Shown: one piece after another, positions 26,843 to 37,900 of the stretch
Layout: every line of letters begins with the position of its first letter
How positions within the stretch are numbered: position 1 is the first letter of the stretch
Assembly (NCBI GenBank): GCA_030065615.1
Contig: JASJDR010000002.1
Span: 1-64,000, forward strand
Length of the DNA: 64,000 nt
DNA from: Xenococcus sp. MO_188.B8
GTDB taxonomy: Bacteria > Cyanobacteriota > Cyanobacteriia > Cyanobacteriales > Xenococcaceae
Direction: 5' to 3'
The notes under the pieces: generated by a model
Databases searched by the model: none
Told to the model about the DNA's origin: nothing
What the model saw: the letters and a program-made list of their open reading frames with translations, nothing else
Program-made: the position numbers and the translations under genes

Positions 26843-29569
26843 TTATTCGTTGTCTTGAATTGAGGAATGCTCTATTGCTTTGTCAATAAAAACTTTCATT
26901 TTGTCAGCTAGTAGCTGTGATTGCATTATCGAAGTGTGATGTCCAGGAATCTCATAAACTGTTACTCCCTGTTTGGCTATTGTGCTCCAACCCAGCTGAG
27001 GATCGAGTAAATATCCTGGAGGGGACTCACTTGCCCTAAAAAGAATAATATGACCTGAATAAGGCTTAATCTCATATTTTTCATGAGCCATGGCATAGTT
27101 TTTTTCCATCTGAAGCATTTTGTATGCCAAAGAATTTTCAACACTTTTTAATTGAGCGAATGGACTGAAGAAACTCCAAGAAGATCGTTCTATAATCAAA
27201 TCGCTTATTCGATCACAACAATTATTAAATTGATGGAAAAAAGACGCTGATGAGGAATAATTTAAGTCATTCTTGTTGTTGCTTAATCCTTTTGGCACTT
27301 CTTTTTTTGACGGTTTATTTTGTCGACCAAAAACTTCAAGTAACTTAAACGATTGTAGAATAGTTTCTGATGGTTTTTGTTTAATAATTTTACCAATAAC
27401 TCGAGGAGTAATATAGCGAAAACCATAATATAGTGAGGACATTAAACGAGGAAAAGAGGATAATAATTTACGACTATTGGGTCCATAACTATCAAACATG
27501 GCTAACAATGCTACTTCTTCTCCTTGAGCAGTAATTTGTTGTGCCATCTCCAAAGCTATTTCGCCTCCATTAGATAAGCCTGCTAGCAAGTATGGGCCCT
27601 GAGGTTGTATTTTTTTGATTTCCTGAATGTAATCAGATGCTATACTCTCAATTCTATACTTTAATGGTGTGTCGGTAATCAAGCCTCTTGCTTGTAATGC
27701 ATAAACTGGCTGATTTGAATCTAATTTTGTAGCTAGGTCTTTATATATGAGAACATTAAACCCCCCTCCATGAAGGCAAAATAGTGGAGTTTTAGAGCCA
27801 CCTGACTTAATTTCAACTAAAGGCGACCAAGCTACACTATCACAATCATTATGTAGTAAATTGGCTATTCCTTTGATTGTTGGAGCTTTCAAAAGAGTGG
27901 ATAGGGGAAGGTTTTTACCAAAGCTTTGCTCAATTTGATTAAATAAACGTACGGCTAACAGCGAATGTCCACCAAGTTCAAAGAAATTGTCATCAATACT
28001 AATTGAATCTACTTGAAATAATTCTGACCAAATTTTAGCCAACTGCTTTTCTATTTCTGTTTGAGGTAAAACAAATGAAGATTTATGAGTTTGCTGAATA
28101 AATTGATCTGGTGATTTTATATCGATATTTTCTGGAAGAATTATTTCCGAGATTAATTGCTCCGAATTGTTGACAGCTTGTTCGACCAAGTTCTTCAGAT
28201 TAACTGCAATTCGTCTGACTATAATATAGTCAAACAACTGTTTTTTATATTCTAATTTTCCTCCTATAGAACTCCGACCATCATCAGTAAGATCTAAACT
28301 CAGCTCCATGCGAGTAAATCCTAAGTCAATGGGAAAATCTTGAATTTCTAGACCTGGAAGCTCTAGATTTTGAGCTGCGCTACTATCTCTTACTAAAAGC
28401 AAAACTTGGAATTGAGGAACTTCTAAAATATTAGACAAAGATTGAAACGGAATATCTTGATTTATAAAGGCATCAAGAGTTGTTTCTCGAACTCGCTTAA
28501 ATAGATCACAGATACGTAGATCGTCGCTAAAATTTGTCTTCAGCAGGAGATTATTAGAAAAATTTCCTACTCGTTTTTCTATCTGAGCATGATTACGGAT
28601 AGATGTGAGAGTACCTAGACAGATCTCTTCTTCTGGAGTACATCGATAAAGTACAGTTTGGAATAAGGCTACTAGAGCCATAAATACTGTAATTCCTTGA
28701 CTCTTGCAGAGTTCTCGAAATTCCTCGGACAAACTTGGAGAAAGCTGAAATTCTTCATAAGACCCATCGAAGTTTGGGGAATTAATTTTGCTAGTAGTCG
28801 GCAAAGATAAGCGAATAGGTGAGCCACTTAATTTCTGTTGCCAATATTTTTGTTGAGAGACAAAGGCTGCTTCTGTACACAATTGTCGCCGCCATACTGC
28901 ATAATCAGAATACTGGATTCTAGACTGAGATTTTGAAATTAATTTAGCTGAAGATATAGCTCGATAATGTTCGGCTAATTCTTGCAACAGAAACCTAAAT
29001 GACAAACCATCTGTCGCTAACTGGTGGGAGACTAACAGCAAAATATAGTCTTGATCTCCAAGATCATAAATGCGTGAACGTAACAGACTATCTCGAGCAA
29101 AATCAAATGGCTGCCGAGAAAATTCTGTTGCTTGCTGTTTAGCTTGATGCCAACGTTTTTCTTTTGGTAGTTGACTGAGATCGATAACTTCTAACTTTAT
29201 GTCACAAGCTGGTGCGATCATTGGCTCAATGCGATCGCCATTGGATGTGTATATTGTACGCAAGACTTCGTTCTGCTGAATCAGGACGTTCAGGCTTTGC
29301 TCAAAAATCTTGACATTTAGCTTCCCTTGGAGGTGGAATGCTTGCGGAACATTGTCAACAGGCAAATCAGGTGTTAACTGAGCAATATGCCAAATTCTCT
29401 CTTGAGCAGAAGAAAGAGGTATATTTACTGTTTTTTCTCTTTTAGGTATTGGTAGTTGAAATAAATCTAAACCTTGCTTTTTTAGCAGTATTTCAAACAG
29501 CTGGCGATAGGAAATATCGAGTTCTGCTAGCTGCTCGAAAAAATCATATGAATTAATAAGAGTATTCAT
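26843..29569 (-). CDS. NRPS release protein: C-PCP-TE without A domain
   Basis: The 908-residue protein has a condensation domain (about 48-480), directly followed by a carrier protein (FFELGGHSLLAV, Ser537) and a type I thioesterase (about 590-900; GLSNGG with Ser666, MFDSYGP with Asp693, IPGHHTSI near the end). There is no adenylation domain. The condensation motif HHxxxDG is HQLATDG (182-188), so the second, catalytic His is Gln. It is the last NRPS in transcription order. Its TE is very similar to that of the TE-bearing protein at 40.9-45.2 kb. It may receive a chain on its PCP from another module and cyclise or hydrolyse it, or use its C domain non-catalytically. Product release role is an inference. 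Confidence 0.85.
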   Translation of the reverse strand: MNTLINSYDFFEQLAELDISYRQLFEILLKKQGLDLFQLPIPKREKTVNIPLSSAQERIWHIAQLTPDLPVDNVPQAFHLQGKLNVKIFEQSLNVLIQQNEVLRTIYTSNGDRIEPMIAPACDIKLEVIDLSQLPKEKRWHQAKQQATEFSRQPFDFARDSLLRSRIYDLGDQDYILLLVSHQLATDGLSFRFLLQELAEHYRAISSAKLISKSQSRIQYSDYAVWRRQLCTEAAFVSQQKYWQQKLSGSPIRLSLPTTSKINSPNFDGSYEEFQLSPSLSEEFRELCKSQGITVFMALVALFQTVLYRCTPEEEICLGTLTSIRNHAQIEKRVGNFSNNLLLKTNFSDDLRICDLFKRVRETTLDAFINQDIPFQSLSNILEVPQFQVLLLVRDSSAAQNLELPGLEIQDFPIDLGFTRMELSLDLTDDGRSSIGGKLEYKKQLFDYIIVRRIAVNLKNLVEQAVNNSEQLISEIILPENIDIKSPDQFIQQTHKSSFVLPQTEIEKQLAKIWSELFQVDSISIDDNFFELGGHSLLAVRLFNQIEQSFGKNLPLSTLLKAPTIKGIANLLHNDCDSVAWSPLVEIKSGGSKTPLFCLHGGGFNVLIYKDLATKLDSNQPVYALQARGLITDTPLKYRIESIASDYIQEIKKIQPQGPYLLAGLSNGGEIALEMAQQITAQGEEVALLAMFDSYGPNSRKLLSSFPRLMSSLYYGFRYITPRVIGKIIKQKPSETILQSFKLLEVFGRQNKPSKKEVPKGLSNNKNDLNYSSSASFFHQFNNCCDRISDLIIERSSWSFFSPFAQLKSVENSLAYKMLQMEKNYAMAHEKYEIKPYSGHIILFRASESPPGYLLDPQLGWSTIAKQGVTVYEIPGHHTSIMQSQLLADKMKVFIDKAIEHSSIQDNE

Positions 29570-29632
29570 AAGTTAGTTAATATTAGTAATTGAAAAGTAA
29601 TATAAGCAAAATAAGCGTTTGCAAAACTAAAG

Positions 29633-30682
29633 TTAAGCAGCAATTAAGGGTCTAATTTTATCAGCAATTTTCTGACTTTCTTGGTCTGGGGCAATGAGTT
29701 CAATTTGATCGTAACTTCGAATCCCTACACCTAATTCTCCTGCTCGGCGAATTTGTTCTAAATTCCAAAGGGAACCTTGAGAAATTTTCCTTGTGGTACC
29801 TAAAGAGCGCAAGATTCCCAATGCGACAATATCAATAGCTACTCGATCTGTTCCAGCAAGCATTACATTAGCTGACACTCTCTTGCCAGAAGCTGGGCCA
29901 CCATCGACAAAAGCTTCAACCCCATCCATTACAATTAACCTGGGTTGGTAAACTGCATTAACTTCTGCAATCATCTTCTGCATGTGGGGGGAAGTATGTA
30001 AATCTTGCATCATATAGTTGAATTTATCTCCAGGAACTTTTTTGGCAATCATGCCTATAGTATTTTTTAAGGCAAGGGTGTAGAGTGCTCCTCCATGGGT
30101 TTTCAAGCATCCTGTCGTAACAACTGCTTCTGCGTCGAGAATAGGGCGAGCAAAAGCAAATCCTTGTTTCCAATGAGTTCCTTCTGACGCAAAATATTGC
30201 CATTGATCGATTGGCAGATCGTCAAAAACGACGGTCATAAATTTGTATTTATCCGCTAAGTCAAAAACTCCTTTGCTTTGCATGACATCCCGAGTATTTG
30301 CCATCCCAGAGCGATCTCCAACGGTGATCGTTCGTGCACCAGCATTTTGCAATTCTTGAACTAAAGCTTCGAGTAACTGAGGATCGGTTGCACCAGGAGC
30401 AGGATCTGCTGTATTAAAATTTGGTTTGAGAAATACAGATTTGCCCTTAATACCATCTGGTTGAAGCAGTTCAAAAATTCGGTGTGTTCCGTATACGCGA
30501 TCGCTTGTATGAACAAGAACAACTTTACTAACTCCAGTAGGTTGAGCTAGTGGTAAAAGTTTACGAGACTCTGCTTTTGCCCGAGCAGCTGCTCGGGATA
30601 ATTTCAGATAATTAAAAACTGGCGGTAAAATAGCTGCTCCTGTAGCCAGACCAGTCCATTGGAGTATTTTTCGTCTATGCAT
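29633..30682 (-). CDS. DUF362 protein with Tat-type signal
   Basis: The 349-residue protein starts at the ATG at 30682, one base after the stop of the preceding NRPS gene. The N-terminus MHRRKILQWTGLATGAAILP is a twin-arginine-like signal. The mature part has the DUF362 features VFLKPNFNTADPAPGATDP, ARTITVGDRSGM, TTGCLKTHGGALYTLALKN and VMDGVEAFVDGGP. DUF362 proteins are of uncertain biochemical function; some carry ferredoxin domains, but this one has no Cys cluster. Tight coupling to the Cy-A-PCP-Ox gene suggests a role in maturation of the product, possibly outside the cytoplasm. A longer frame from 30742 would overlap the NRPS gene and hide the Tat motif. Confidence 0.82.
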   Translation of the reverse strand: MHRRKILQWTGLATGAAILPPVFNYLKLSRAAARAKAESRKLLPLAQPTGVSKVVLVHTSDRVYGTHRIFELLQPDGIKGKSVFLKPNFNTADPAPGATDPQLLEALVQELQNAGARTITVGDRSGMANTRDVMQSKGVFDLADKYKFMTVVFDDLPIDQWQYFASEGTHWKQGFAFARPILDAEAVVTTGCLKTHGGALYTLALKNTIGMIAKKVPGDKFNYMMQDLHTSPHMQKMIAEVNAVYQPRLIVMDGVEAFVDGGPASGKRVSANVMLAGTDRVAIDIVALGILRSLGTTRKISQGSLWNLEQIRRAGELGVGIRSYDQIELIAPDQESQKIADKIRPLIAA

Positions 30683-30683
30683 A

Positions 30684-33600
30684 TTATTGCTCTTGAAGTT
30701 GAGAATAAGCTTTAAGCAGTTCCTTGGCTTTTTGTGGAGCAAGAGACTTGATTCTTGATAATAACTCGCTGGCTGTTTTTTCAGGAGTTAGACCTGACAT
30801 TGTCTCTACATTAGCTATGCTCGACCTAGTAGGGTCGATAAAGCCACCTAAAGTAGAGTGAATCAGAATATGGGTATCTTTTAGCTTGAACCAAGAACGA
30901 ATTTTGTCAAAGTCAATGCTGCCAACCTGACACAGACCGATATCATAAGTTGGTCCGAAAATTTCAAGCTGATGAGCCATAATTCCTGATTCGAGGGTTA
31001 CAAAATGAATAGCGCGATCACCATATCCGGGACCAATTGCGTCAAGATCGGCAATAAAAAAGATGGAAAAGGCACACTCATCAAACATAGGTGTATTGAT
31101 GAATGGAATATGAATACTTCGGTCTAGATCGACATTCGGTGTCAATGTTATTAATTGATGCTCCTCAGGGTGATAGTAATACACTCCTGCAGGAATCTGC
31201 TCAATGCGTCCAGGCTTGACATGCAGATAAACTTGGGTGGGATTAAGACCTCCTGGAGAAGGGTAGAGGAACTTAGGTTGATTATCAATTTTAATTTGAG
31301 CTAGACAACTCAAAAACTGGCTAAACTTGGCAAATGAAATTGGCTCCAACAGAAACTTACGGTAGCTTCTGCGAGACATATATCTTTGCTTCAGTTCATC
31401 ATCTAGAACCAAGGGAGGAAGAGAAATAACCTGTTCTTCAGTCAGATCGCGCCGCACACCTGGGCGTGACTTTTTAAATGCCTCTCGCTCAATGGGATCG
31501 AGAATAACAGTATAATTCTCCAAAACAGCATGATGGCTTAGAAAACCAGCATCTGAAAGCTTTTCATTAAAACTTACAGCTGGCAGAGCGCGACTTTCAT
31601 AATAGTTAACTAAGGCTTGAATTGATTGCAGACGAAATAGCTCATCAATACGAGGACGACTCTGAAATTCTTCTTCAAGCTGATTTCCTATCCTCACCAT
31701 GTCAAGAGAATTGGCACCTAGGCTGAGTAAATTATCTTCTACCTCAGGGTTATCAATTTGTAAAACTTCAGCCACAATGCAGGTGATCTTCATTTGTAGT
31801 TCTGAAAGTTGCTGTTGCTTTTTATCATGACTGGGTTTGACTTGTTTTTGACTGGGAATAGGTAAAGCTCGGCGATCAACTTTGCCATTCCGCGTCAGGG
31901 GAAACTGCATCATCGGCACTATATAGGCAGGAACCATATGGTCTGGCAAGCGATCCTGTAAAAATGCCCGCAGTTCATCTGGACATAGTTCCTGTCCTTT
32001 GGCGGCAATAACATAGGCAGCAAGCTGCTTCTTACCTCTTGCGTCTGAAGTTGCTGTGACAATTGCTGAATCAATATCTTGATGCTGCAACAAAAACGAT
32101 TCAATTTCACCCAACTCGATCCGCTGACCATTAATTTTGACTTGAAAGTCTACTCTGCCCATAAACTCGATAGTGCCATCAGAACGAAAGCGACCCAAAT
32201 CTCCGGTTCGATAAATCCGTTCACCTGTGCGAGGATGACGAATAAATTTGGCTTCGGTTTTTTCGGGATCTTGCCAATATCCTTTGGCAACACCAACCCC
32301 CGCTACACACAGCTCACCAGTAACCCACTCCGGACATTCCACTAAAGCTTCATTTAGAATATAGTAACGAGTGTTAGGAATAGGGGAACCATAGGGGATG
32401 CTTTGCCAGTTTGGATCGATCTCTTCTACTGGATACCAGATATTCCAAAGAGTTGTTTCTGTCGGACCACCGACAGAAACAACTTTAGCATCTTGTACCA
32501 GTGCTGCCAGCCGCTGGGGAATTGTCAACGGTATCCAGTCACCTCCCAGGAAAGCCAACCGCAAGGTCGTAGGAATAACATCCGCACGATCACCCGCATA
32601 GGCCAAAAGCATTTCCATCATGGCCGGAACAGAGTTCCAGAGTGTTACTTGATACTTCACGATCAACTCGGACCAGTGGGATGGATCGCGACGTCCAGTT
32701 GGGTCTGGAATAATAATGGTTCCGCCAGCACCCAATACTCCAAACAAGTCAAAAATAGACATGTCATGGTGGAGGGCTGTCAATGCAAGAATTCGATCTT
32801 CAGAACTTATTTGAAAGTGTTCTTGGGTAGCCACGACTGCATTGACAAGCCCACGATGAGCAACCATTACCCCTTTAGGTAATCCTGTAGATCCTGAAGT
32901 GTAGAGTAAAAATGCTAAATTATCAGGTACTTGAACAGAGTCGAGGGAACCTTCTTCAATTCCATTGAGATCAGCTTGATCGACACAGTAACGTGGTACC
33001 CCCTGGGGCCAATCTAACTGCCGATCAAGCCATGATTGAGTAAGAATAGTTGTGGCTCTACCATTTTCAATTAGATAGCGGAGACGCTCTTTCCCAACAG
33101 TGACATCTATGGGGAGGTATGCTGCTCCCGCTTTAAGAACGCCTAATGCAGCCACCACTTGTTCCCAGCCCTTTTCCATCACAATAGCAATGGTTTGATT
33201 TGGCTTTGCCCCTAAGTTTCGCAAGTGTCTTCCCCAGCGGTTGGACAAACCATCTAATTCCTGATAGGTCAAGGTTCGTTGCGTTGTGATTACTGCCGGT
33301 TGATGAGGACGCTGCGGTACTTGCTGAGCGATCAAGTCATGGAGCAAGATTTCTGGCATGGACTGCTCTTCTCCAACTGCAACCAACTTCTGTCCGCTTG
33401 TGGTCACTAATCTTTGCATGATATCCGGCCAGCTTTGCTGCCAAAGAATATCTTCCTGAGCCAGAAGCTTTAATAACTGTGTAAATGCATTTAATATGCT
33501 CTGGGGAAGCCCTTCAGGAAAAAGCTCTTCAACTATATCCCAGTGACAATGCAAGGCCCCTTCATGCTCAAACACATGGTTATCAAGCCAGACTTGTGAA

Positions 33601-34925
33601 GTTTGATTGATGGCATACACAACCTCTCCCAAAGCTTGGGCGCGAACAGTTGGATAAGTTGTTTGAGCGTTTTTCCCTTCAGGTATAGCAGTAAAGACAA
33701 TAGGCATAAGTGAACCTGAAAGCCGTTGTCTGGCAATTGCCAGTTCACGTAAAATCTCAACGCCGTTGTATAAGCGATGATCTAAATCTTGCCATAGCTG
33801 TTGTTGAAGATGCTGAGCGCGCTCAGCAAAAGAGGAATCACCAGTGTTGTCAACCTCTAAAACAGTGAAAGAGGCTGCTTCTCCAACTAACTGATTGACT
33901 TGAGAATGAAGGGGAAGTCGATTGAAGCTGGGGATATTGATACAGAAATGACGTTCTTTGCTCCAGAGAGAGAGAACTTCAGCATAGGCTGCCGCGAGAA
34001 TACCAGGAGGGGTAATTTCCAATTTTGCAGCCTTGGTTTTAATTGCCTGCCAGACTTTCGCTTCAATAGTGACTTCTCGTCTCACAAATCGACCATTGGT
34101 CAATGCAGAAGGATGCTTTGCAAGAGGTAATTCTGGTCCCAAAGGTAACGTTTCAATACGATTATGCCAGTAATCCTGCGCACGACGATACTCTTCACTA
34201 TCTTTAAGATCATTTTCAGCTAAAACATAATCTCGAAAGTTAATTTCAAGCCTCTCAAGTTGCGTGTCTGGTTTGTGGTAAAGTGCTGCCCATTCGTCAT
34301 AAATAAGCCCAAGGCTCCATCCATCAGCAATCAATGCATCTAAACTCACATGAATGCGGGTTTTGGTATCATCTATTAAAGTTGCCTGGATATCAAATAG
34401 TGGCCACTGGTCGCTGGGAAGAATCTGATGTGACATTTGTTGACGTACATCTTCTAACTGCAGCTGAATGCTTGTGAAGTCCTTTCCCCGTAGATCCAAA
34501 ATCCGAAACTTGTAAGGAGAGACATCTTCTAGAACTTTTTGCTTCCCTTCTGGCAAGATAATTGCCCTGAGAATATCGTGTCTTTCAATCAGGCATTGCC
34601 AAGCATCATTGAGGCGCTTTAGATCAAAGTGACCTTCTAATTCTAGATAGCTATGACTTGCTACCTGTGCCATTTCTACTTCTCCACTGCGGCCAATCCA
34701 ATAGGCTTGTTGTAATCCTGTTAGGGGAAAAGGGGAAAATCGCTTCTCAGGTTCAGGGACAATAGTTGGTAAATTTAAAGAACGGGATTGCGCCGTTTCT
34801 TTTTGAGTTCCACCTAACTTTTTCTGATGTAGTATTTGAGCGAGTAAGGCTTTCTGTTCTACGGAGAGAGTCTGAAGTTTGAGTTCTTTTCCTTCTTTTG
34901 AATGCCGAAGTGTCAATTCTTCCAT
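30684..34925 (-). CDS. NRPS module Cy-A-PCP-Ox (thiazole-type)
   Basis: The 1413-residue protein starts with a heterocyclisation domain: FPLTGLQQAYWIGRS at 66-80 and D196-A-L-I-A-D201-G-W-S204, the DxxxxDxxS motif that replaces HHxxxDG. The A domain (about 525-1020) has YTSGSTGLPKG, catalytic K1015 (NGKVDR) and pocket residues I read as D-M-F-N-F-G-V-L-W, nearest to cysteine-type codes (D-L-Y-N-L-S-L-I-W) but not identical. The PCP Ser is 1073. The C-terminus (about 1110-1390) is an FMN nitroreductase-like oxidase of the McbC/Ox class (SRRSYRKF, SPSPGGLNP-like PSPGGLNPTQVYLH). Together these cyclise a Cys residue to thiazoline and oxidise it to thiazole. Cys specificity is inferred. Confidence 0.88.
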   Translation of the reverse strand: MEELTLRHSKEGKELKLQTLSVEQKALLAQILHQKKLGGTQKETAQSRSLNLPTIVPEPEKRFSPFPLTGLQQAYWIGRSGEVEMAQVASHSYLELEGHFDLKRLNDAWQCLIERHDILRAIILPEGKQKVLEDVSPYKFRILDLRGKDFTSIQLQLEDVRQQMSHQILPSDQWPLFDIQATLIDDTKTRIHVSLDALIADGWSLGLIYDEWAALYHKPDTQLERLEINFRDYVLAENDLKDSEEYRRAQDYWHNRIETLPLGPELPLAKHPSALTNGRFVRREVTIEAKVWQAIKTKAAKLEITPPGILAAAYAEVLSLWSKERHFCINIPSFNRLPLHSQVNQLVGEAASFTVLEVDNTGDSSFAERAQHLQQQLWQDLDHRLYNGVEILRELAIARQRLSGSLMPIVFTAIPEGKNAQTTYPTVRAQALGEVVYAINQTSQVWLDNHVFEHEGALHCHWDIVEELFPEGLPQSILNAFTQLLKLLAQEDILWQQSWPDIMQRLVTTSGQKLVAVGEEQSMPEILLHDLIAQQVPQRPHQPAVITTQRTLTYQELDGLSNRWGRHLRNLGAKPNQTIAIVMEKGWEQVVAALGVLKAGAAYLPIDVTVGKERLRYLIENGRATTILTQSWLDRQLDWPQGVPRYCVDQADLNGIEEGSLDSVQVPDNLAFLLYTSGSTGLPKGVMVAHRGLVNAVVATQEHFQISSEDRILALTALHHDMSIFDLFGVLGAGGTIIIPDPTGRRDPSHWSELIVKYQVTLWNSVPAMMEMLLAYAGDRADVIPTTLRLAFLGGDWIPLTIPQRLAALVQDAKVVSVGGPTETTLWNIWYPVEEIDPNWQSIPYGSPIPNTRYYILNEALVECPEWVTGELCVAGVGVAKGYWQDPEKTEAKFIRHPRTGERIYRTGDLGRFRSDGTIEFMGRVDFQVKINGQRIELGEIESFLLQHQDIDSAIVTATSDARGKKQLAAYVIAAKGQELCPDELRAFLQDRLPDHMVPAYIVPMMQFPLTRNGKVDRRALPIPSQKQVKPSHDKKQQQLSELQMKITCIVAEVLQIDNPEVEDNLLSLGANSLDMVRIGNQLEEEFQSRPRIDELFRLQSIQALVNYYESRALPAVSFNEKLSDAGFLSHHAVLENYTVILDPIEREAFKKSRPGVRRDLTEEQVISLPPLVLDDELKQRYMSRRSYRKFLLEPISFAKFSQFLSCLAQIKIDNQPKFLYPSPGGLNPTQVYLHVKPGRIEQIPAGVYYYHPEEHQLITLTPNVDLDRSIHIPFINTPMFDECAFSIFFIADLDAIGPGYGDRAIHFVTLESGIMAHQLEIFGPTYDIGLCQVGSIDFDKIRSWFKLKDTHILIHSTLGGFIDPTRSSIANVETMSGLTPEKTASELLSRIKSLAPQKAKELLKAYSQLQEQ

Positions 34926-34998
34926 TTAGATAACTTGACCTCTATTGAAAAAAATATCTTGGAAATAACTTGGGAATAACTTTTGAGTTAAGATTCAA

Positions 34999-37900
34999 TC
35001 ATACAAAAACAGTTTGATCAGACGATTGCTCTAACTCTTTCAATGCCAATTCAAGCTCATGAGGAGTTGATTGATTTATTAATAGTTCCTCAATTTGGGC
35101 AGCCATTGCTCGAATAGTTGGAGCTCGAAATAAACTCAGTAAGGGCAGATCAATGTTGAATGTTGTCCGAATTTTACTGATTAAGGAAACTGCGATTAAT
35201 GAATTACCACCAAGATTAAAGAAATTATCACCAGTTTCAAGTTGACGAATTTGAAGAACCTCCTGCCATATTTCGATTAGAGTTTCTTCAATAGGGGTAT
35301 AGGCTTTCTCTTTAGATGTTTCTTCACTATGAGCAATAGTGATGGGAGCAGGTAGTGCTTTGCGATCAACTTTGTTATTCGGTGTCAGCGGAAAGACCTC
35401 TAAAATGACAAAGTGGGAAGGAACCATATATTCAGGCAGTTGAGAGCCTAAATATTCTCTTAACAAAGTATCAGAGAGTTGACTTCTTGTTTGAGGTAGC
35501 ACATATGCTACAAGTCGCCGATCACCAGGCATATCTTCACGAACTAAAGTTACGGCTTCTTTGACCGTCTCGTGACGACTTAAAATTGTCTCGATTTCCC
35601 CTAATTCTATACGATAGCCACGAACTTTTACCTGGAAGTCTGCTCGTCCTAAAAACTCCAAGTTTCCATCCTGTCGGTAGCAAACCAGGTCGCCGGTACG
35701 GTATAGATATTCACCTGATGACAAGTTAAAAGGATTTGGAACAAAGCGTTCTTGAGTTAATTCGGGTCGATTTAGATACCCTCGGGTTACTCCCTTTCCC
35801 CCAATAAACAATTCTCCAGGAACTCCTACAGGAACTGGTTGCAGATGCTTGTCTAGAACATACAACTCGGTATTTGCAATTGGACGACCAATGGGAACAA
35901 TCCCTTCGACCCGATCCAGCTTATAAGTTGCAGACCAGATGGTAGTCTCTGTAGGACCGTACATATTATGAATTTGCCCAGGTATGATTTGTCTGAGTTG
36001 GGTTGCCAGGGACTCCGAAAAGGGTTCACCCCCCAACATCATACAGCGCAGTTGTCTCATGGCTTCACGGGTAGCAGTATCTGAGAGTAGAATACTGGCC
36101 ATAGAGGGGGTACATTGGAGGTGTGTTACCTCATGTTGCTGGATTAGGTCAGCTAACGAACTAGAATTCTCTTGGATCTCAGGGGTAAGTGTCAGTTGCT
36201 CATGAGCCCGTTCTTTTACTTGATGAAGTAAGGGCAACTGAGCTAACACCTTATCTGTATTGACGCCGAAGTCAATCAGACAAGCAATTTCATTCACCCC
36301 AATGCCCTTAATTTGATCTACCTTCTGCAAACATTTCTCCACCGTACCAAACAGGCCACTGGTTTCAAAGTAACGCTCAAAGGAAAAATCCAAGACATCA
36401 TCCCACTCTTGTTCGGAAAGATGAGAGACCGAGAACTGCCCCATTTCATCGGTGGTTTTTTGCTTAAATGTGGGGAAACTCCAAGCCGCTAACTTGATAA
36501 GATTGAGTGAGCTTGCCAAATAATGACGCATCGGTTGACGCACCAGCTCTCGAACAGTGTCATCATTCTCTCCGACAAAGGTATGGAGCATTAGGGTCAC
36601 GATACCTTCCCCAGAATGACCATTTTCGATCCATGCCCGACGATAGATGGTAATCTTGTCGGCTAATTCATCCAGGGTTTGTCCTAGTAGATGGGTCAGA
36701 ATATGAAACCCCTTAGCCCCTGCCATCTGAAATGTTTCGGGATTGCCCGCCGCCGTAATCCAGACTGGCAGTTGAGGTTGAATTGGACGGGGCAGGGTTC
36801 TTACCTCCACATTCTCTCCTTTATCGTTGGGATAGGTGACTGATTCGCCTCGCCAGAGCGTTTGCACCTCTTCAATCTGATCGAACATAATGGCTTTTCG
36901 GTCGTGAAAGTTTCCGGGCTGCAACACAAAATCATTAGGTTGCCAGCCAGCCGCAAACGAGATCCCAACACGCCCCTTCGACAAATTATCTACCACAGAC
37001 CAATCTTCAGTCAGGCGTACAGGATTATGTAGGGGAGAGACGCAGCTACCAGCACGAATTTGAATATGCTCAGTGATGGCTGCCAGTGCTGAACTGGTCA
37101 CCGCAGGATTGGGGAACAGACCGCCAAAGGCATGGAAATGCCGCTCGGGGGTCCAGATTGCTTGAAAACCATGCGCGTCACCAAACTTAGCACCTTCTAA
37201 TAGAAGACGATATTTATCAGTGGCATCCTCACCTGCTTCATGACTGGAGAAGTAAAAAAGACTGAAGTCAATTGCCTTTTCTTCGTTTTGGAACTTAAAC
37301 TTGTGAGAGGAAGACTGCACTTGCTCTCGCTCAGGGTTATAGATGACAACCTTAAATCCTCTCGCTAGTGTCCACAAAAGTTCAAGTACAGAAATATCAA
37401 AGGACAAACTGGTAACTGCTAGCCATACACCTGGTGGTTCAGGCTCAATCACAGAATCCATCCCAGTAAAAAAGTTGCTCACATTGCGATGCTCTACCAT
37501 GACACCCTTTGGTTTGCCAGTGGAACCAGAAGTGTAAATCACATAGCTCAGGTTTTCTGGTTTAACCATACTGTTAGGATTGGTTACTGGTTGCTGAGCG
37601 ATTTCTTCACGCAGGGTATCAATTGGGAGGATGCGAATATTGGATTCAACTAACAGATTAGGAATCAGTTGCTGCTGGGTTAGAATAACTGAAGCCTCAG
37701 AATCTCCTAGCATAAAGGTGAGACGGCTTTGAGGAAAGTTTGGGTCAAGGGGAAGATAAGCACCTCCTGCCTTATGAATTCCCAGAAGCCCCACCATCAT
37801 CTCTAAGGAGGGCTTCATATGGAGCCCTACCAGATCATCAGGACCTACTCCCTGTAGCTGCAAGTAGTGAGCTAGTTGATTAGCTTGCTCGTTTAGTTGT

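Noticed and set aside
30683-30742. Longer start for the DUF362 gene inside the NRPS gene
   Set aside because: The ATG at 30682 gives a clean twin-arginine signal directly after the NRPS stop; the extension would bury it.
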